64,000 nt of DNA from Nitrospira sp. (GCA_029194725.1 JARFXQ010000002.1:248001-312000); one strand, 5' to 3'; numbered from the stretch's first letter, positions 17,701 through 26,689 are shown. Numbers and translations are program-made. The notes: a model not told the origin generated them from the sequence alone.

Positions 17701-20700
17701 GGCCGGCAGACGTCGGAGAGAGTTTGAAGACATGATGGGATATTGCGTCAATACGGTGGCCTTGCGGTCCGAGCTGTCGGATGGGATGACAGGACGAGAA
17801 TTGCTGAAGCAGGTACGCGAGGTGGTGGTGGGTGCCTATGACCATCAGGAACTACCATTTGAAGAGGTCATCGAGGCTCTGTCATTACAACGAGCGCGTC
17901 AACTGTCCCCTCTGTTTAACGTGATGATCGTGTGCGAAGACGATCCCTTATCCACGTTCACCGTCAAGGATCTTGAGGTCGCTCATTTCCCCTGGGAGCC
18001 GACTGCGTCGGAGTTCGACCTCGTGTTGATGGTTATCAACAAGACGGACGGCCTGGACCTGGCGTTGCTCCATGATTCTGCGATTTTTGACGACTCGACG
18101 ATCGACCGCATGTTGGGACAATTGGAGATCCTTCTTGAAGAATTTCTCACGAAACCTGAGGCGCCTCTTGACCGACTTTCGTTGTTGACCGTCGAGGAGA
18201 GACGGAACATTCAACTGACGTGGAATGAGCCACTCTGTCAGGCCTCCGGCATCCATACGCTCATTGAGGCGCAGATTGAGCGGACTCCCCATGCACCAGC
18301 TGTCACGTGCGGAGACCAATCCATCAGCTACCAAGAACTGAACCGACGAGCGAATCGAGTCGCTCGATCGCTCCAGAAATTAGGGGTCGGCGTGGATTTC
18401 CCCGTGGGGCTCTGTGTCGATCGCTCGGTGGACGCCCTCGTGGGCCTCTTGGGTATCCTCAAAGCCGGGGGCGGGTATGTTCCTCTGGATCCGTCCTTCC
18501 CAGCCAACCGTCTCCAACTCGTGCTGGAGGACGCCCAAGTTTCCATCGTGGTCACACAGCCGCACCTCCATAACCATTTACAGAGCTACCGAGGCCAAAT
18601 CTGTGATGTGGAAACCCTGTATACATCCACCCTGGACGGAACGGAGGAGGAGGAGGAGAACTTAGCACTTCCTGTTTCCTCAGATCAGCTTGCCTATATC
18701 ATCTACACTTCTGGCTCGACTGGACGACCAAAGGGCGTGGCCGTGCCACACCGCAGTCTGGTGACCTCTCTTCAGGCCAGACTTCACTACTATCAGGAAC
18801 CGGTTTCCCGGTCTCTACTCACCTTCTCGCTGGCCTTTGATGGGTCCGTGACGGGCATATTTTGGACGTTGCTGCAGGGAGGGGAACTGGTCATCCCCTC
18901 CGAGACCGCCCATCGAGACCCAACGGAGCTGGCAACGCTCATCGAGCGCCATCGCATTTCGCATGTCGTCTGGGTCCCTTCCTTGTACCGTGTCGTGCTG
19001 GGTGAGGTGGTGAGTACTCAGCTGGAATCGCTGCGTGTCGTCGTTACTGCCGGAGAAAGCCTGCCTCTTGAACTTGTGCAACGACATTACCAGCTCCTGC
19101 CTCATGCCACGCTGTACAACGAGTATGGACCAACAGAGACCACGGTCTGGTGCAGCGTATATCAAACGACTCGTGAGGAAACGGGGGCCCGCGTACCGAT
19201 CGGCAAACCCATCGACCATATGCAGCTCTATGTGCTGGATGGACGACTGCAACCGATGCCGATCGGCGTACCGGGAGAACTCTATATCTCGGGAGACTGT
19301 CTGGCCCGCGGCTATGTCAACCAACCGCAGCTGACCCAAGAGCGGTTTCTTGCGAATCCCTTCGTGGCCGGCACCAAGCTCTATCGGACAGGTGACCTGG
19401 CCCGCTATCGCGCCGACGGCAATGTGGAGTTTCTGGGAAGAGTGGATCAACAAGTTAAGCTGCGTGGATATCGGATCGAACTGGGAGAAATCGAGTATGT
19501 GTTGAGCAACTTCCCTGGCGTGCATCAAGCGGCGGTGCTCCTTCGGCAGGATAAACCGGAGCAGCACCGGTTGGTGGGCTATGTCGCCGGCGAGCCATCA
19601 CTCAGAGAGAGACTCGACCGGGTTCGCAGTCATCTCGCAGCTCAATTACCGCACTACATGGTGCCATCCGTCATTCTGTGGTTAGAAACGATGCCGCTCA
19701 GCGCCACAGGGAAAGTGGATCGACATGCGCTTCCCGCTCCGGAACTCGCAGCCGGTCGGGCGGCAGCCAAGATTGCTCCAAGGAATCAGGTCGAGGAATC
19801 ATTGGCGGAGCTGTGGAAATCAGTGCTTCAAGTCCCGGAGGCAGGCATCCACGACCACTTCTTCGAGCAGGGAGGCCACTCCCTGGTAGCTACTCAACTC
19901 GTCTCACGAATACGCGAGCTTTTTGAGGTCGACGTCTCTCTACAGGCGCTTTTTGAGCGACCGACCATCGCGGCATTGGCCGAAGAAGTCATACGGTTGC
20001 GCCAGATTGAAAAGGCTTCCGTGATGCCGCCGATCGTTCCGGTGCTCAGGGACCAGCCGCTCCCACTTTCTTATTCCCAGCAACGTATGTGGCTGATGCA
20101 TCAGCTGGCTCCTCAGAGCACAGCGTATAACATGCCGTTCGCTTCGCGGCAGATGGGACGACTCAACAAAGCAGCCCTCCGGAGTACGATCGATGCCATC
20201 TGTAGCCGACATGAGGCATTTCGAACGACGTTCATGATGAGGGGTGATGGACCGGTCCAAGTGATCCACCCCTTTCGCTCTCCCCATTGGGTCGAGGTAG
20301 ATCTTCAGGAGGTGCCCCTCGAACAGCGGCGACAGCAGGCGGCTCGGCTTGTCGAGCAGGAAGCGAACCAACCGTTCGATCTTGAGAAGGGCCCTCTGGC
20401 ACGGTTCCTCTTGATTGAGATCGACCCCGAGGACTATGTGTTGGTACTTACGATGCATCATATCATCGGAGACCAGTGGTCGTTCGGGATCATCGGGTAT
20501 GAGTTCGCATTCTTCTACAATGCGTTTTCCCGAGGAGAAGTGCCTGCGCCAAAGGCGATCCCGCTTCAGTATGCCGACTACGCGGTGTGGCAGCGCCGTT
20601 GCTTGACCGACGACCGACTCAGTACACAATCGGATTATTGGCAAAAGAAGCTGGCCGGACTTCCGAAGCTTTCCTTGCCGACCGATTATCCACGGCCCGT

Positions 20701-23700
20701 GGTGCAAACATTTAGCGGCTCGCATCGCATGTTGGAGTTGCCCACGTCGTTGATCGAGCGGCTGAAGCAATTCAGCGCCGAGCGTAATGTGACGGTGTTC
20801 ATGACCCTGTTGGCCTGTTTTCAGATTCTCCTGAGTCGCTATTCCGGCCAATTCGATGTGGCCGTAGGCTCTCCTATCGCCAACCGAACTCAATCAGCGG
20901 TCGAGTCAATCATCGGCTCGTTTGTCAATACACTCGTCTTGCGTACCGATCTCTCCGGCGATCCGACGTTCATCGAGGTGATGACGCGGGTGCGGAAAAC
21001 AGCGCTGGAGGCCTACGCTAATCAGGACTTCCCCTTCGATAAGTTGGTCGAAACGATGCACTCCGCTCGCGACCATAGCTCCGCCCCGCTCGTGCAGGTG
21101 CTCTTCAATGTGCCGAATGCTCCGATCGGGGAGATCAACGTCCAAGGGCTGAGTTGGGTGCCGTTCGAGGTGGAGACGCAAGCCGCGCAATTCGACTTGA
21201 GTTTGACGATTGAGACCGAATTCTCCCGAAAAGCCTACCTGACGTTCAATACCGATCTCTTCGAGCCTCAGACCGCTGAACGGATGTTGGGTCAGTATAA
21301 GATCTTGCTGCTGACCGCATTGGCCGATCCGGACAGTAAATTATCCGAGCTTCCGACCGTCACGGCAACCGAACGTCGAGAGATGTTGCAGGATTGGAAC
21401 AACACGCAAAGAGAATATCCAGAGTCTGAGTGTTTTCCTCAGCTGTTTGAGGCACAGGTCGAGAGGACGCCTGACGCCGTGGCGTTGTCGATGGGACGAG
21501 AGACGCTGCGGTACGGTGAACTCAATGCCCGAGCTAGTCAGTTGGCTCGCTATCTCCAAGGGCTGGGCGCTAAGCCTGGTGTGACGGTGGGTATCGGTCT
21601 AGAACGATCCTTCGAGATGGTCATTGCGCTGATGGCCGTCCTGAAAACCGGTGCGGCCTACGTGCCCCTTGACCCTGACTATCCACGGGATCGACTTCGA
21701 TATATGTCTGAGGATGCCTCGCTCACCATTGTGCTCACATCCGAATCACTGGCCGATCGGTTTGATGCACAAGTCTGCCGCAGCCTGTGCCTGGACCGCG
21801 AAGAGGAGACCATCTCGCAAGAAGCTGACCACAACCTTGGCCCGATCGCCACACCTCAGGACATCGCCTACATCTTATATACGTCTGGTTCGACGGGACA
21901 GCCTAAAGGCGTGGAAATTCCACACGGAGCCCTGGTGAACTTCTTGTGTTCGATACGGCAGGAGCCGGCTTGTTCAGCCGAGGATATCATGCTCTCCGTC
22001 ACAACGCTCTCTTTCGATATCGCCGGATTGGAGTTGTATGTGCCGTTACTGGTGGGAGCCCGCATCGAGATCGCCAGTCGCACTGTTGCAATGGACGGTC
22101 GACAACTACGGGCCCTCTGTGAAGCCGTTCGGCCGTCGATCATGCAAGCGACTCCTGCCACATGGCGAATGCTGGTTGAGGCTGGATGGCAGGGCAGCAA
22201 CAGATTGACGGTACTCTGTGGTGGGGAGCCCCTTCCGCTCGATCTCGCGGCGTCATTATTGGATCGGAGCGTCGCCCTGTGGAATATGTATGGCCCGACC
22301 GAAACCACGATTTGGTCCACGATCGAGAAGATCGAACGGAGTGATCAAGAAATCACTATCGGGAGACCGATTGCCAATACAGAGGTGTACATCCTGGATC
22401 AATTCCTCCAACCGGTTCCCATCGGAGTCTCAGGGGAGCTCTATATCGGCGGCCATGGGTTAGCCAGAGGCTATCGCGGGAGGCCTGATTTAACCCAGGA
22501 ACGGTTCATTCCTCATCCATTTTCTCAAGAGCCCCTCGCGAGATTGTATCGAACGGGCGACATGGCACGGTATCGTCCGGATGGTCGCATCGTGCACCTC
22601 GGTCGATTGGATCATCAGGTCAAGATCAGAGGGTTCCGAATCGAATTGGGTGAGATCGAAGCGGCGCTGAGCCGTCATCAAGCCGTCCGTCAGACCGTGG
22701 TCATAGCACGAGAAGATCAGCAAGGTGTGAAGCAGTTAGTGGCCTATGTGGTTTGCCAGGATGGCCCTGCTCCAAGCCAGCCGGAACTTCGCGCGTTTCT
22801 GCGGTCCAAGATTCCGGAGTATATGGTCCCCTCGCTCCTCGTGTTTCTCAAGGCCATGCCCTTGACCGCGAATAACAAGGTCGACAGGAAAGCATTACCG
22901 GCTCCGGACTCCACTCTCGCGAGTAGCCCCGTTCACGTCGCACCTCGCGATCGGATGGAGATACAGATGGCGGCCTTGTGGCAACAAGTGTTCGGGGTTG
23001 ACAAGATCGGCATTCACGACAATTTTTTCGATCTCGGAGGCCATTCACTCAAAGCGGCTCACCTGTTCCATCTCATTGAACAGGTATACGACCGGCATCT
23101 TCCGCTTTCCACGCTGTTTCAAGCGCCGACAATCGCCGGACTCACGTCGTTTCTTGCGCAGGAGCACCGGACACCTCCATGGCAATCGCTGGTCACCCTG
23201 CAACTCGGGGGATCGGCCGCCCCGGTATTTTTGGTGTCGGCAGCAGCAGGAGGAGTGCTGTGGTATGCGAAATTGGCAAGGCTTTTGGGTCAGGCACATC
23301 CGGTGTATGGTCTACAAGCCAGAGGGTATGATGGGACAGCGGAACCGTATGACTCCATGTATGAGATCGCGAGGCATTACATCGCTGAATTGCGTTCGCG
23401 CCACCCTCATGGTCCATACGTGATCGTCGGCATCTGTACGGGCGGGCTGGTCGCCTATGAGATGGCGCAGCAATTGGCCGAGCAGAACCAAGAAGTCACC
23501 TTGGTTATCGCGAACAGTTGGCATCCGACTTCGTATACCTCCTATAAGTACAGTTATGATCTCCCAGCTGCGCTCGCGTTCCCGCTGGAAATCCTTTCCG
23601 TCACGCTGAGCGCCTGCGGCGAGCTCCGTCGAATGCCTATCACCCAGTGGGGTCAAGTCCTGAAGTACCACGGCAGTTTGCTTTTGTCACGGTTACGACA

Positions 23701-24019
23701 ACCGGCCCCGAAGGAACCGGTGGAGCTTCGGTACAACCATATGCGACTCGCGATATTCCGCGCGGCCGCCCGTTATACGATACGTCCCTATCGCGGACAC
23801 ATACTGAACATTGTGGCAGCGAAACGGATCATGGAGCATGATACCAGGCGTGTCTGGAGCGAACTGGCGGCCGAAGGGTGCCGGACTGTTGAGATTGCGA
23901 CTCGGCGCACGACGGACCTGCTTATTTCACCGCACGTCGAAGAGATATCCTCCCACATTCGTCGCTATATCGCCGAGCGTTCTCTCGATGCCCCTCGGCC
24001 GCATAATAGGGCTGCGTGA
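14765..24019 (+). CDS. Fatty acyl-AMP ligase / non-ribosomal peptide synthetase megasynthase (FAAL-ACP-C-A-PCP-C-A-PCP-TE)
   Basis: A 3084-residue assembly line. Domains by residue are FAAL-type adenylation 1-590 (YTSGSTASPRGVMIS at ~174), carrier 1 with Ser627, condensation 705-1130, adenylation 1163-1650, carrier 2 with Ser1706, condensation 1767-2190, adenylation 2223-2710, carrier 3 with Ser2761, and thioesterase 2805-3070. It should activate a fatty acid, add two amino acids and release a lipodipeptide. The second A domain pocket reads D-I-L-Q-L-G-M-I-W, close to glycine codes; the first (D-G-T-W-V-A-E-V-W) is unassigned. The first C domain has HRLVADG, with Arg839 replacing the catalytic second His; the second has HHIIGDQ. 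The thioesterase has Cys2891 in GICTG, Asn2917 where Asp is expected, and His3057. A phosphopantetheinyl transferase follows. No transporter is adjacent. Confidence 0.9.
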   Translation: MSKLPPRVFHNLLDLFAFRCRQQPEALAYALIRDNLEIESQLTYGQLERRVRALAGHLAREVSPEAKVLLLYPQGLDVTCAFWACACAGLIPVPAPAPDPVRQKHSLPRLRSIIEDAQASLVLTTSGIQALSSDLSIAKGMGQIKWVATDQLYDQADSVELPCPPSTALAYLQYTSGSTASPRGVMISHGNVLAHCKALSLAGEVSDNSRSLCWLPYFHDYGLLHGIIAPFYAGIPAYLMSPITFLRRPLRWLDAVSRFAITHTGGPNFSYEACLRAVRQQGGWQADLSTWMIASCGAEPIHPNTVEQFINTFHPHGFQRTAFAPGYGLAEATLLATMKRAGAEPSFLHVESDALADSIVNESPASEQGTRTLVGCGEPLEGTHIRIVNPATQRECRSGVVGEVWLAGAGVGSGYWGKPEETDATFRATLAGSSDGPYLRTGDLGFLHGGELFLTGRLKDLIIVRGRNYYPHDLEWSAQQAHPGLRRGYGAAFSVEGKTGELVVLVHEIEKQVSDSDLTEIVSCIRRALADEYELEIHTLVLIKSGTIPRTSSGKIQRGACRAAFEAGRLAVVMTSRLDQAQEATDVGPSEAPQPPVEKRLAEIWQEVLGVPHPHRHANFFALGGNSLLAAQVVARILDVFHIELPLSLLFECPTLSSLAARIAEPSTSPNASDRAEKGYGYTDVDGGMRIPPVPLLPASSREGRISLSPSQQRLWFLEQVRPGSAINHISMEVRLQGAVNPEMLERSVQEITRRHEILRTRFGSERGEGFAEISSEMIVTIGRQDFQTLKPPEQEIQMRQFLRTERSRPFNLRQGPVFRVTLLVLEPTVHVLALTFHRLVADGWSLRIFWKELALLWKADGDIQKARLPILTVQYADYADWQRARLDQGLREVHRAYWVRQLSGARSPAELPVDRQRPRVRTFEGGVRSRPLSQKLSAGLNLFCQDQNVTTFMVLYAVFAIWLRRYTQDSDIVIGSIVAGRRRREFEDMMGYCVNTVALRSELSDGMTGRELLKQVREVVVGAYDHQELPFEEVIEALSLQRARQLSPLFNVMIVCEDDPLSTFTVKDLEVAHFPWEPTASEFDLVLMVINKTDGLDLALLHDSAIFDDSTIDRMLGQLEILLEEFLTKPEAPLDRLSLLTVEERRNIQLTWNEPLCQASGIHTLIEAQIERTPHAPAVTCGDQSISYQELNRRANRVARSLQKLGVGVDFPVGLCVDRSVDALVGLLGILKAGGGYVPLDPSFPANRLQLVLEDAQVSIVVTQPHLHNHLQSYRGQICDVETLYTSTLDGTEEEEENLALPVSSDQLAYIIYTSGSTGRPKGVAVPHRSLVTSLQARLHYYQEPVSRSLLTFSLAFDGSVTGIFWTLLQGGELVIPSETAHRDPTELATLIERHRISHVVWVPSLYRVVLGEVVSTQLESLRVVVTAGESLPLELVQRHYQLLPHATLYNEYGPTETTVWCSVYQTTREETGARVPIGKPIDHMQLYVLDGRLQPMPIGVPGELYISGDCLARGYVNQPQLTQERFLANPFVAGTKLYRTGDLARYRADGNVEFLGRVDQQVKLRGYRIELGEIEYVLSNFPGVHQAAVLLRQDKPEQHRLVGYVAGEPSLRERLDRVRSHLAAQLPHYMVPSVILWLETMPLSATGKVDRHALPAPELAAGRAAAKIAPRNQVEESLAELWKSVLQVPEAGIHDHFFEQGGHSLVATQLVSRIRELFEVDVSLQALFERPTIAALAEEVIRLRQIEKASVMPPIVPVLRDQPLPLSYSQQRMWLMHQLAPQSTAYNMPFASRQMGRLNKAALRSTIDAICSRHEAFRTTFMMRGDGPVQVIHPFRSPHWVEVDLQEVPLEQRRQQAARLVEQEANQPFDLEKGPLARFLLIEIDPEDYVLVLTMHHIIGDQWSFGIIGYEFAFFYNAFSRGEVPAPKAIPLQYADYAVWQRRCLTDDRLSTQSDYWQKKLAGLPKLSLPTDYPRPVVQTFSGSHRMLELPTSLIERLKQFSAERNVTVFMTLLACFQILLSRYSGQFDVAVGSPIANRTQSAVESIIGSFVNTLVLRTDLSGDPTFIEVMTRVRKTALEAYANQDFPFDKLVETMHSARDHSSAPLVQVLFNVPNAPIGEINVQGLSWVPFEVETQAAQFDLSLTIETEFSRKAYLTFNTDLFEPQTAERMLGQYKILLLTALADPDSKLSELPTVTATERREMLQDWNNTQREYPESECFPQLFEAQVERTPDAVALSMGRETLRYGELNARASQLARYLQGLGAKPGVTVGIGLERSFEMVIALMAVLKTGAAYVPLDPDYPRDRLRYMSEDASLTIVLTSESLADRFDAQVCRSLCLDREEETISQEADHNLGPIATPQDIAYILYTSGSTGQPKGVEIPHGALVNFLCSIRQEPACSAEDIMLSVTTLSFDIAGLELYVPLLVGARIEIASRTVAMDGRQLRALCEAVRPSIMQATPATWRMLVEAGWQGSNRLTVLCGGEPLPLDLAASLLDRSVALWNMYGPTETTIWSTIEKIERSDQEITIGRPIANTEVYILDQFLQPVPIGVSGELYIGGHGLARGYRGRPDLTQERFIPHPFSQEPLARLYRTGDMARYRPDGRIVHLGRLDHQVKIRGFRIELGEIEAALSRHQAVRQTVVIAREDQQGVKQLVAYVVCQDGPAPSQPELRAFLRSKIPEYMVPSLLVFLKAMPLTANNKVDRKALPAPDSTLASSPVHVAPRDRMEIQMAALWQQVFGVDKIGIHDNFFDLGGHSLKAAHLFHLIEQVYDRHLPLSTLFQAPTIAGLTSFLAQEHRTPPWQSLVTLQLGGSAAPVFLVSAAAGGVLWYAKLARLLGQAHPVYGLQARGYDGTAEPYDSMYEIARHYIAELRSRHPHGPYVIVGICTGGLVAYEMAQQLAEQNQEVTLVIANSWHPTSYTSYKYSYDLPAALAFPLEILSVTLSACGELRRMPITQWGQVLKYHGSLLLSRLRQPAPKEPVELRYNHMRLAIFRAAARYTIRPYRGHILNIVAAKRIMEHDTRRVWSELAAEGCRTVEIATRRTTDLLISPHVEEISSHIRRYIAERSLDAPRPHNRAA

Positions 24020-24056
24020 TCTTCGTCGCCCAGCTTCGTCCACCCGCGAAGCGACT

Positions 24057-24842
24057 ATGGGCATTAATGGCAACAGCGTGGTGATTTCCTTCCTACCCAT
24101 TGAGCGCCTCACCGATACAAGGCAACTGGATCATATCCGTCTTGAACCGAACTCCGTTCATCTGTGGGGGATCAAACTCGACGGGTCCCAACGCTGTCTG
24201 GAGCGATGCGTGGGGTGGTTGGATGACATCGAGCGCCACCGAGCGGCTCGCTTTGTTCGGGATGACATCCGACAGCGCTATGTGCTGACTCACGGAGGCC
24301 TCAGGACTGTGCTGAGTCGGTACCTTGAAGTCGCCCCCGATGTGATCGCGCTGAATCGCAGCGCAATAGGCAAACCCTTCTTGACGAAGGAACCACGAGA
24401 TCGGTCGGCGATCACCTTCAATTTATCCCATGCCAGTGACCGTGCGCTCATTGCCGTCTCAAGAGCGCAGGAAGTGGGAGTCGATCTTGAATTCGTTCGT
24501 GCGGATATCGAGGTTGCAAGTCTATCCAAGCGGTTTTTTTCTCCCTCTGAACATATGGCCATCATGGAGGCGAGCGAAGAGCAGCGCGCGACAAAATTTT
24601 TCCGTTATTGGGTTGCCAAGGAAGCGCTGCTCAAGGCACAAGGTGTCGGCCTCGGAGGACTACCCGACTGCGAGATTGTCATTGAGGGAAATGAAACCGA
24701 CACAGAGGTTCAGGCCCGATTGGGTGGACAGTTCCCGAATCCGTTGCGGGTTCGTATTCTCCACTGTGAAAAGGGATGGGAAGCAGCGGTAGCTGCTCAA
24801 AACTTAGATTCGGTTCAGCAGTGCGATCTCGAGCAGCAGTAA
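24057..24842 (+). CDS. Sfp-type 4'-phosphopantetheinyl transferase
   Basis: A 261-residue enzyme that transfers phosphopantetheine from CoA to the carrier-domain serines of the upstream NRPS. Sfp-family motifs are present: GKPFLTKEP, FNLSHASDRALIAVS, GVDLEFVR with the metal-binding aspartate, and RYWVAKEALLKAQG with the WxxKEAxxK signature. The ATG at 24057 is chosen, 37 bp after the NRPS stop, although the frame is open upstream into the NRPS 3' end and an earlier in-frame ATG near 23988 is possible. Its size, near the ~230 residues of Sfp, fits broad-specificity PPTases. Proximity implies dedicated activation of the megasynthase. Confidence 0.9.
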   Translation: MGINGNSVVISFLPIERLTDTRQLDHIRLEPNSVHLWGIKLDGSQRCLERCVGWLDDIERHRAARFVRDDIRQRYVLTHGGLRTVLSRYLEVAPDVIALNRSAIGKPFLTKEPRDRSAITFNLSHASDRALIAVSRAQEVGVDLEFVRADIEVASLSKRFFSPSEHMAIMEASEEQRATKFFRYWVAKEALLKAQGVGLGGLPDCEIVIEGNETDTEVQARLGGQFPNPLRVRILHCEKGWEAAVAAQNLDSVQQCDLEQQ

Positions 24843-24921
24843 CTGCCCTCAGTTGACTGTGACCTCGTAGCGCCCATACTACTCAAAAACAAACGCCTCG
24901 ACAGCAAGTTGTTCTGCCCTG

Positions 24922-25356
24922 CTAGTGAATGACTGGTTCCACGGTCACTTTGGCTTTCATCGAATTGGAAATCAGACAATTCCGCTCAGCCTTTTCGATC
25001 AGCTCTCTGGCTTTGGTTGCATCACCTCCAGGCTTCAAGGTGATGAAAGGTTTGATCGTGATGGTGGTGAATTGAAATTGTCCTTCCACCAACTCCAACC
25101 GACCCTCGGCCGTGCTCTCATAGATGGAGAAGGCAAGTCCAGCCCGCTCCGCCACGGCGAGAAACGTCGTCATCAAACAGACGTTGGCGGACGCCACAAA
25201 GAGATCCTCGGGAGACCAAATGCCACCATGCCCCTTGAACTCCGGAGGAGTGGCCACTTGCACATCGGGTTTTTCCGCGCAGGCGATGATTCCCTTCCGC
25301 TGGTCCGTCCACTTCACTGTCGTCTGATACAGGTACACTTTGCTCTTTTGTTCCAT
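24922..25356 (-). CDS. OsmC family peroxiredoxin-like protein
   Basis: A 144-residue OsmC-like protein. Residues near 50-62 read FVASANVCLMTTF and the C-terminal half holds EKAERNCLISNSMKAKVTVEP, giving the two Cys positions of the family. The N-terminal TTVKWTDQRKGIIACAEKP strand region is also typical. It probably reduces organic hydroperoxides or handles thiol adducts in the cytosol. It is not closely similar to the other OsmC protein at 12399-12818. It is convergent with the PPTase gene and lies downstream of the VIT-like gene. Confidence 0.8.
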   Translation of the reverse strand: MEQKSKVYLYQTTVKWTDQRKGIIACAEKPDVQVATPPEFKGHGGIWSPEDLFVASANVCLMTTFLAVAERAGLAFSIYESTAEGRLELVEGQFQFTTITIKPFITLKPGGDATKARELIEKAERNCLISNSMKAKVTVEPVIH

Positions 25357-25434
25357 TCCTCCTCCCAGACTTTTGTTATGAATGACGACCCTTGGTCACG
25401 TCTGATCACGCTTCAACACCTTTCGTTCGCCCAA

Positions 25435-25917
25435 TCATTCCGCTCTCACGAAGCTCTTCACCCAATCACCGACCGCATGCGTGATCGTGACCACTGTAAG
25501 AGCGATGAAGAGGTGCTCTCCGATGACCTTCCAGGGTGCAACCGCCTGTGCTCGTGCGATGAAAAAACTCAGGACCGTCAGCAAGAGCAGCCCCCACACC
25601 ACGCTGATAACGATCGCTCGATCGAGCGGTGCAAATATGACCGGGATGATGAAGCTGGCCGAGACCACAAATTTCGCAGCGAATGTGGCGAGCGTTGCTT
25701 CCCAGATGTGGTTCGGAGAGACACTGTTCTTCGACTCTTCGGACACATGAATGCCCAGGGCATCGGACATGGCGTCGGCGATAGCGATCGTCACAATGCC
25801 ACCAATCACAACCTCGCGCGAGTGAGTTCCCGAGTGCAGTCCTACCATCAGCCCGAGCGTGGTAATGACCCCCGACGTTAATCCGAAACTGATCCCCGTT
25901 TTCCATGAGGCTTTCAT
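25435..25917 (-). CDS. VIT1/CCC1-family small membrane transporter
   Basis: A 160-residue membrane protein with about four to five hydrophobic segments. It begins SGVITTLGLMVGLHSGTHS and contains IAIADAMSDALGIHVSEES, close to the ADAMSDAxGxxxSEE motif of VIT1/CCC1 iron and manganese transporters. Other segments are FVVSASFIIPVIF and VISVVWGLLLLTVLSFFIA. The protein is shorter than canonical CCC1 (~230), as are many bacterial members. It could move ferrous iron or manganese across the inner membrane; the substrate is inferred from family only. Confidence 0.7.
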   Translation of the reverse strand: MKASWKTGISFGLTSGVITTLGLMVGLHSGTHSREVVIGGIVTIAIADAMSDALGIHVSEESKNSVSPNHIWEATLATFAAKFVVSASFIIPVIFAPLDRAIVISVVWGLLLLTVLSFFIARAQAVAPWKVIGEHLFIALTVVTITHAVGDWVKSFVRAE

Positions 25918-25951
25918 GCCGGTTCATCAATCGTGATCAGCTTGGGAAAGT

Positions 25952-26056
25952 CAGAACATCGCGGATAACCTCGTCTGATAATTTGGATTTCCAGGCATCC
26001 ATGGCGTTATTCGGTCGTCCCTCATGGATGCTCTTCAAGAGGCGGGAACGGATCAT
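25952..26056 (-). pseudogene. Second cytochrome c C-terminal remnant
   Basis: A 34-codon frame immediately after the lipoprotein stop (TAGATG) encodes SIHEGRPNNAMDAWKSKL then SDEVIRDVL and a stop. This is the same cytochrome c tail seen at 13992-14258 (MHDGKPNTAM...WKQSLSDEEILDV). No haem motif is present. Two decayed copies about 12 kb apart suggest repeated copying and loss of such domains. Confidence 0.5.
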
Positions 26057-26689
26057 CTAGCGTCTGCACTCAGGCGAGTGCTGCACGCATTGCCTGAGCC
26101 AAGAGCCGATTTGATCGAGCAACCCGGCAACCGCTCGGTTGGCCGCCTGGACACCCCCATAGGGATTCTCGCTCGTGGCGTTCTCCACGACCTCAAAAGT
26201 CCGTGTGCTCAAGATCGTTGACCCTTTCAGGTCGACCAGCTGCGCCCGAACCATCGCCCTCACCCGACTGGGTTGTTGGAGAAATTCCTGCTGCAACAGA
26301 AATCCGTGGGTATCAAGGCGATAGTCTCCGCGGATCGAGCTTGGCAGTGGTATCACGGCACGCCACACATCATTCTGATTGAGCGCCTGGACCATCAACG
26401 GAGCAAACATGCGCACCGGCGTATCGGCCCACTGATTCACCGCATAGTACTCCAGTTCGTAGGGGCGCTTGACATACACCATGCGCTGCGTTTCAAATCC
26501 TGGCTCTGCTTGAGGCTGACTCACGAGCAACACAGGACCGTCAGGCTTGCCAGGCTGAACCTCGCTGGGCCATCCATCAAGGCTCAATTGATAGGTATGG
26601 ATATTCGAAGAATCCGTGCGGGGCGACAGGCAACCGGCCATCAACGCCAACAGCCCACACATTACCTGTGCCAGACGATATCTCATCAT
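26057..26689 (-). CDS. ABC-type lipid transport auxiliary lipoprotein (PqiC/ABC_trans_aux-like)
   Basis: The start at 26689 gives 210 residues with signal peptide and lipobox (LALMAGC). The body resembles the ABC_trans_aux lipoprotein family, with YQLSLDGWPSEV at the start, VKRPYELEYYAVNQWADTP in the middle and TILSTRTFEVVENA near the end. Such proteins reside at the outer membrane and assist MCE-type lipid transporters (PqiC, LetC). It is the last gene of the mlaE-mlaF-mlaD-like operon. ATG ATG is ambiguous by one codon. Confidence 0.7.
   Translation of the reverse strand: MMRYRLAQVMCGLLALMAGCLSPRTDSSNIHTYQLSLDGWPSEVQPGKPDGPVLLVSQPQAEPGFETQRMVYVKRPYELEYYAVNQWADTPVRMFAPLMVQALNQNDVWRAVIPLPSSIRGDYRLDTHGFLLQQEFLQQPSRVRAMVRAQLVDLKGSTILSTRTFEVVENATSENPYGGVQAANRAVAGLLDQIGSWLRQCVQHSPECRR

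Noticed and set aside
25466..25930. 154-codon minus-strand frame overlapping the VIT1/CCC1-like gene
   Set aside because: It is an alternative frame of a membrane-protein gene with clear motifs; the composition is His/Arg-rich and shadow-like.
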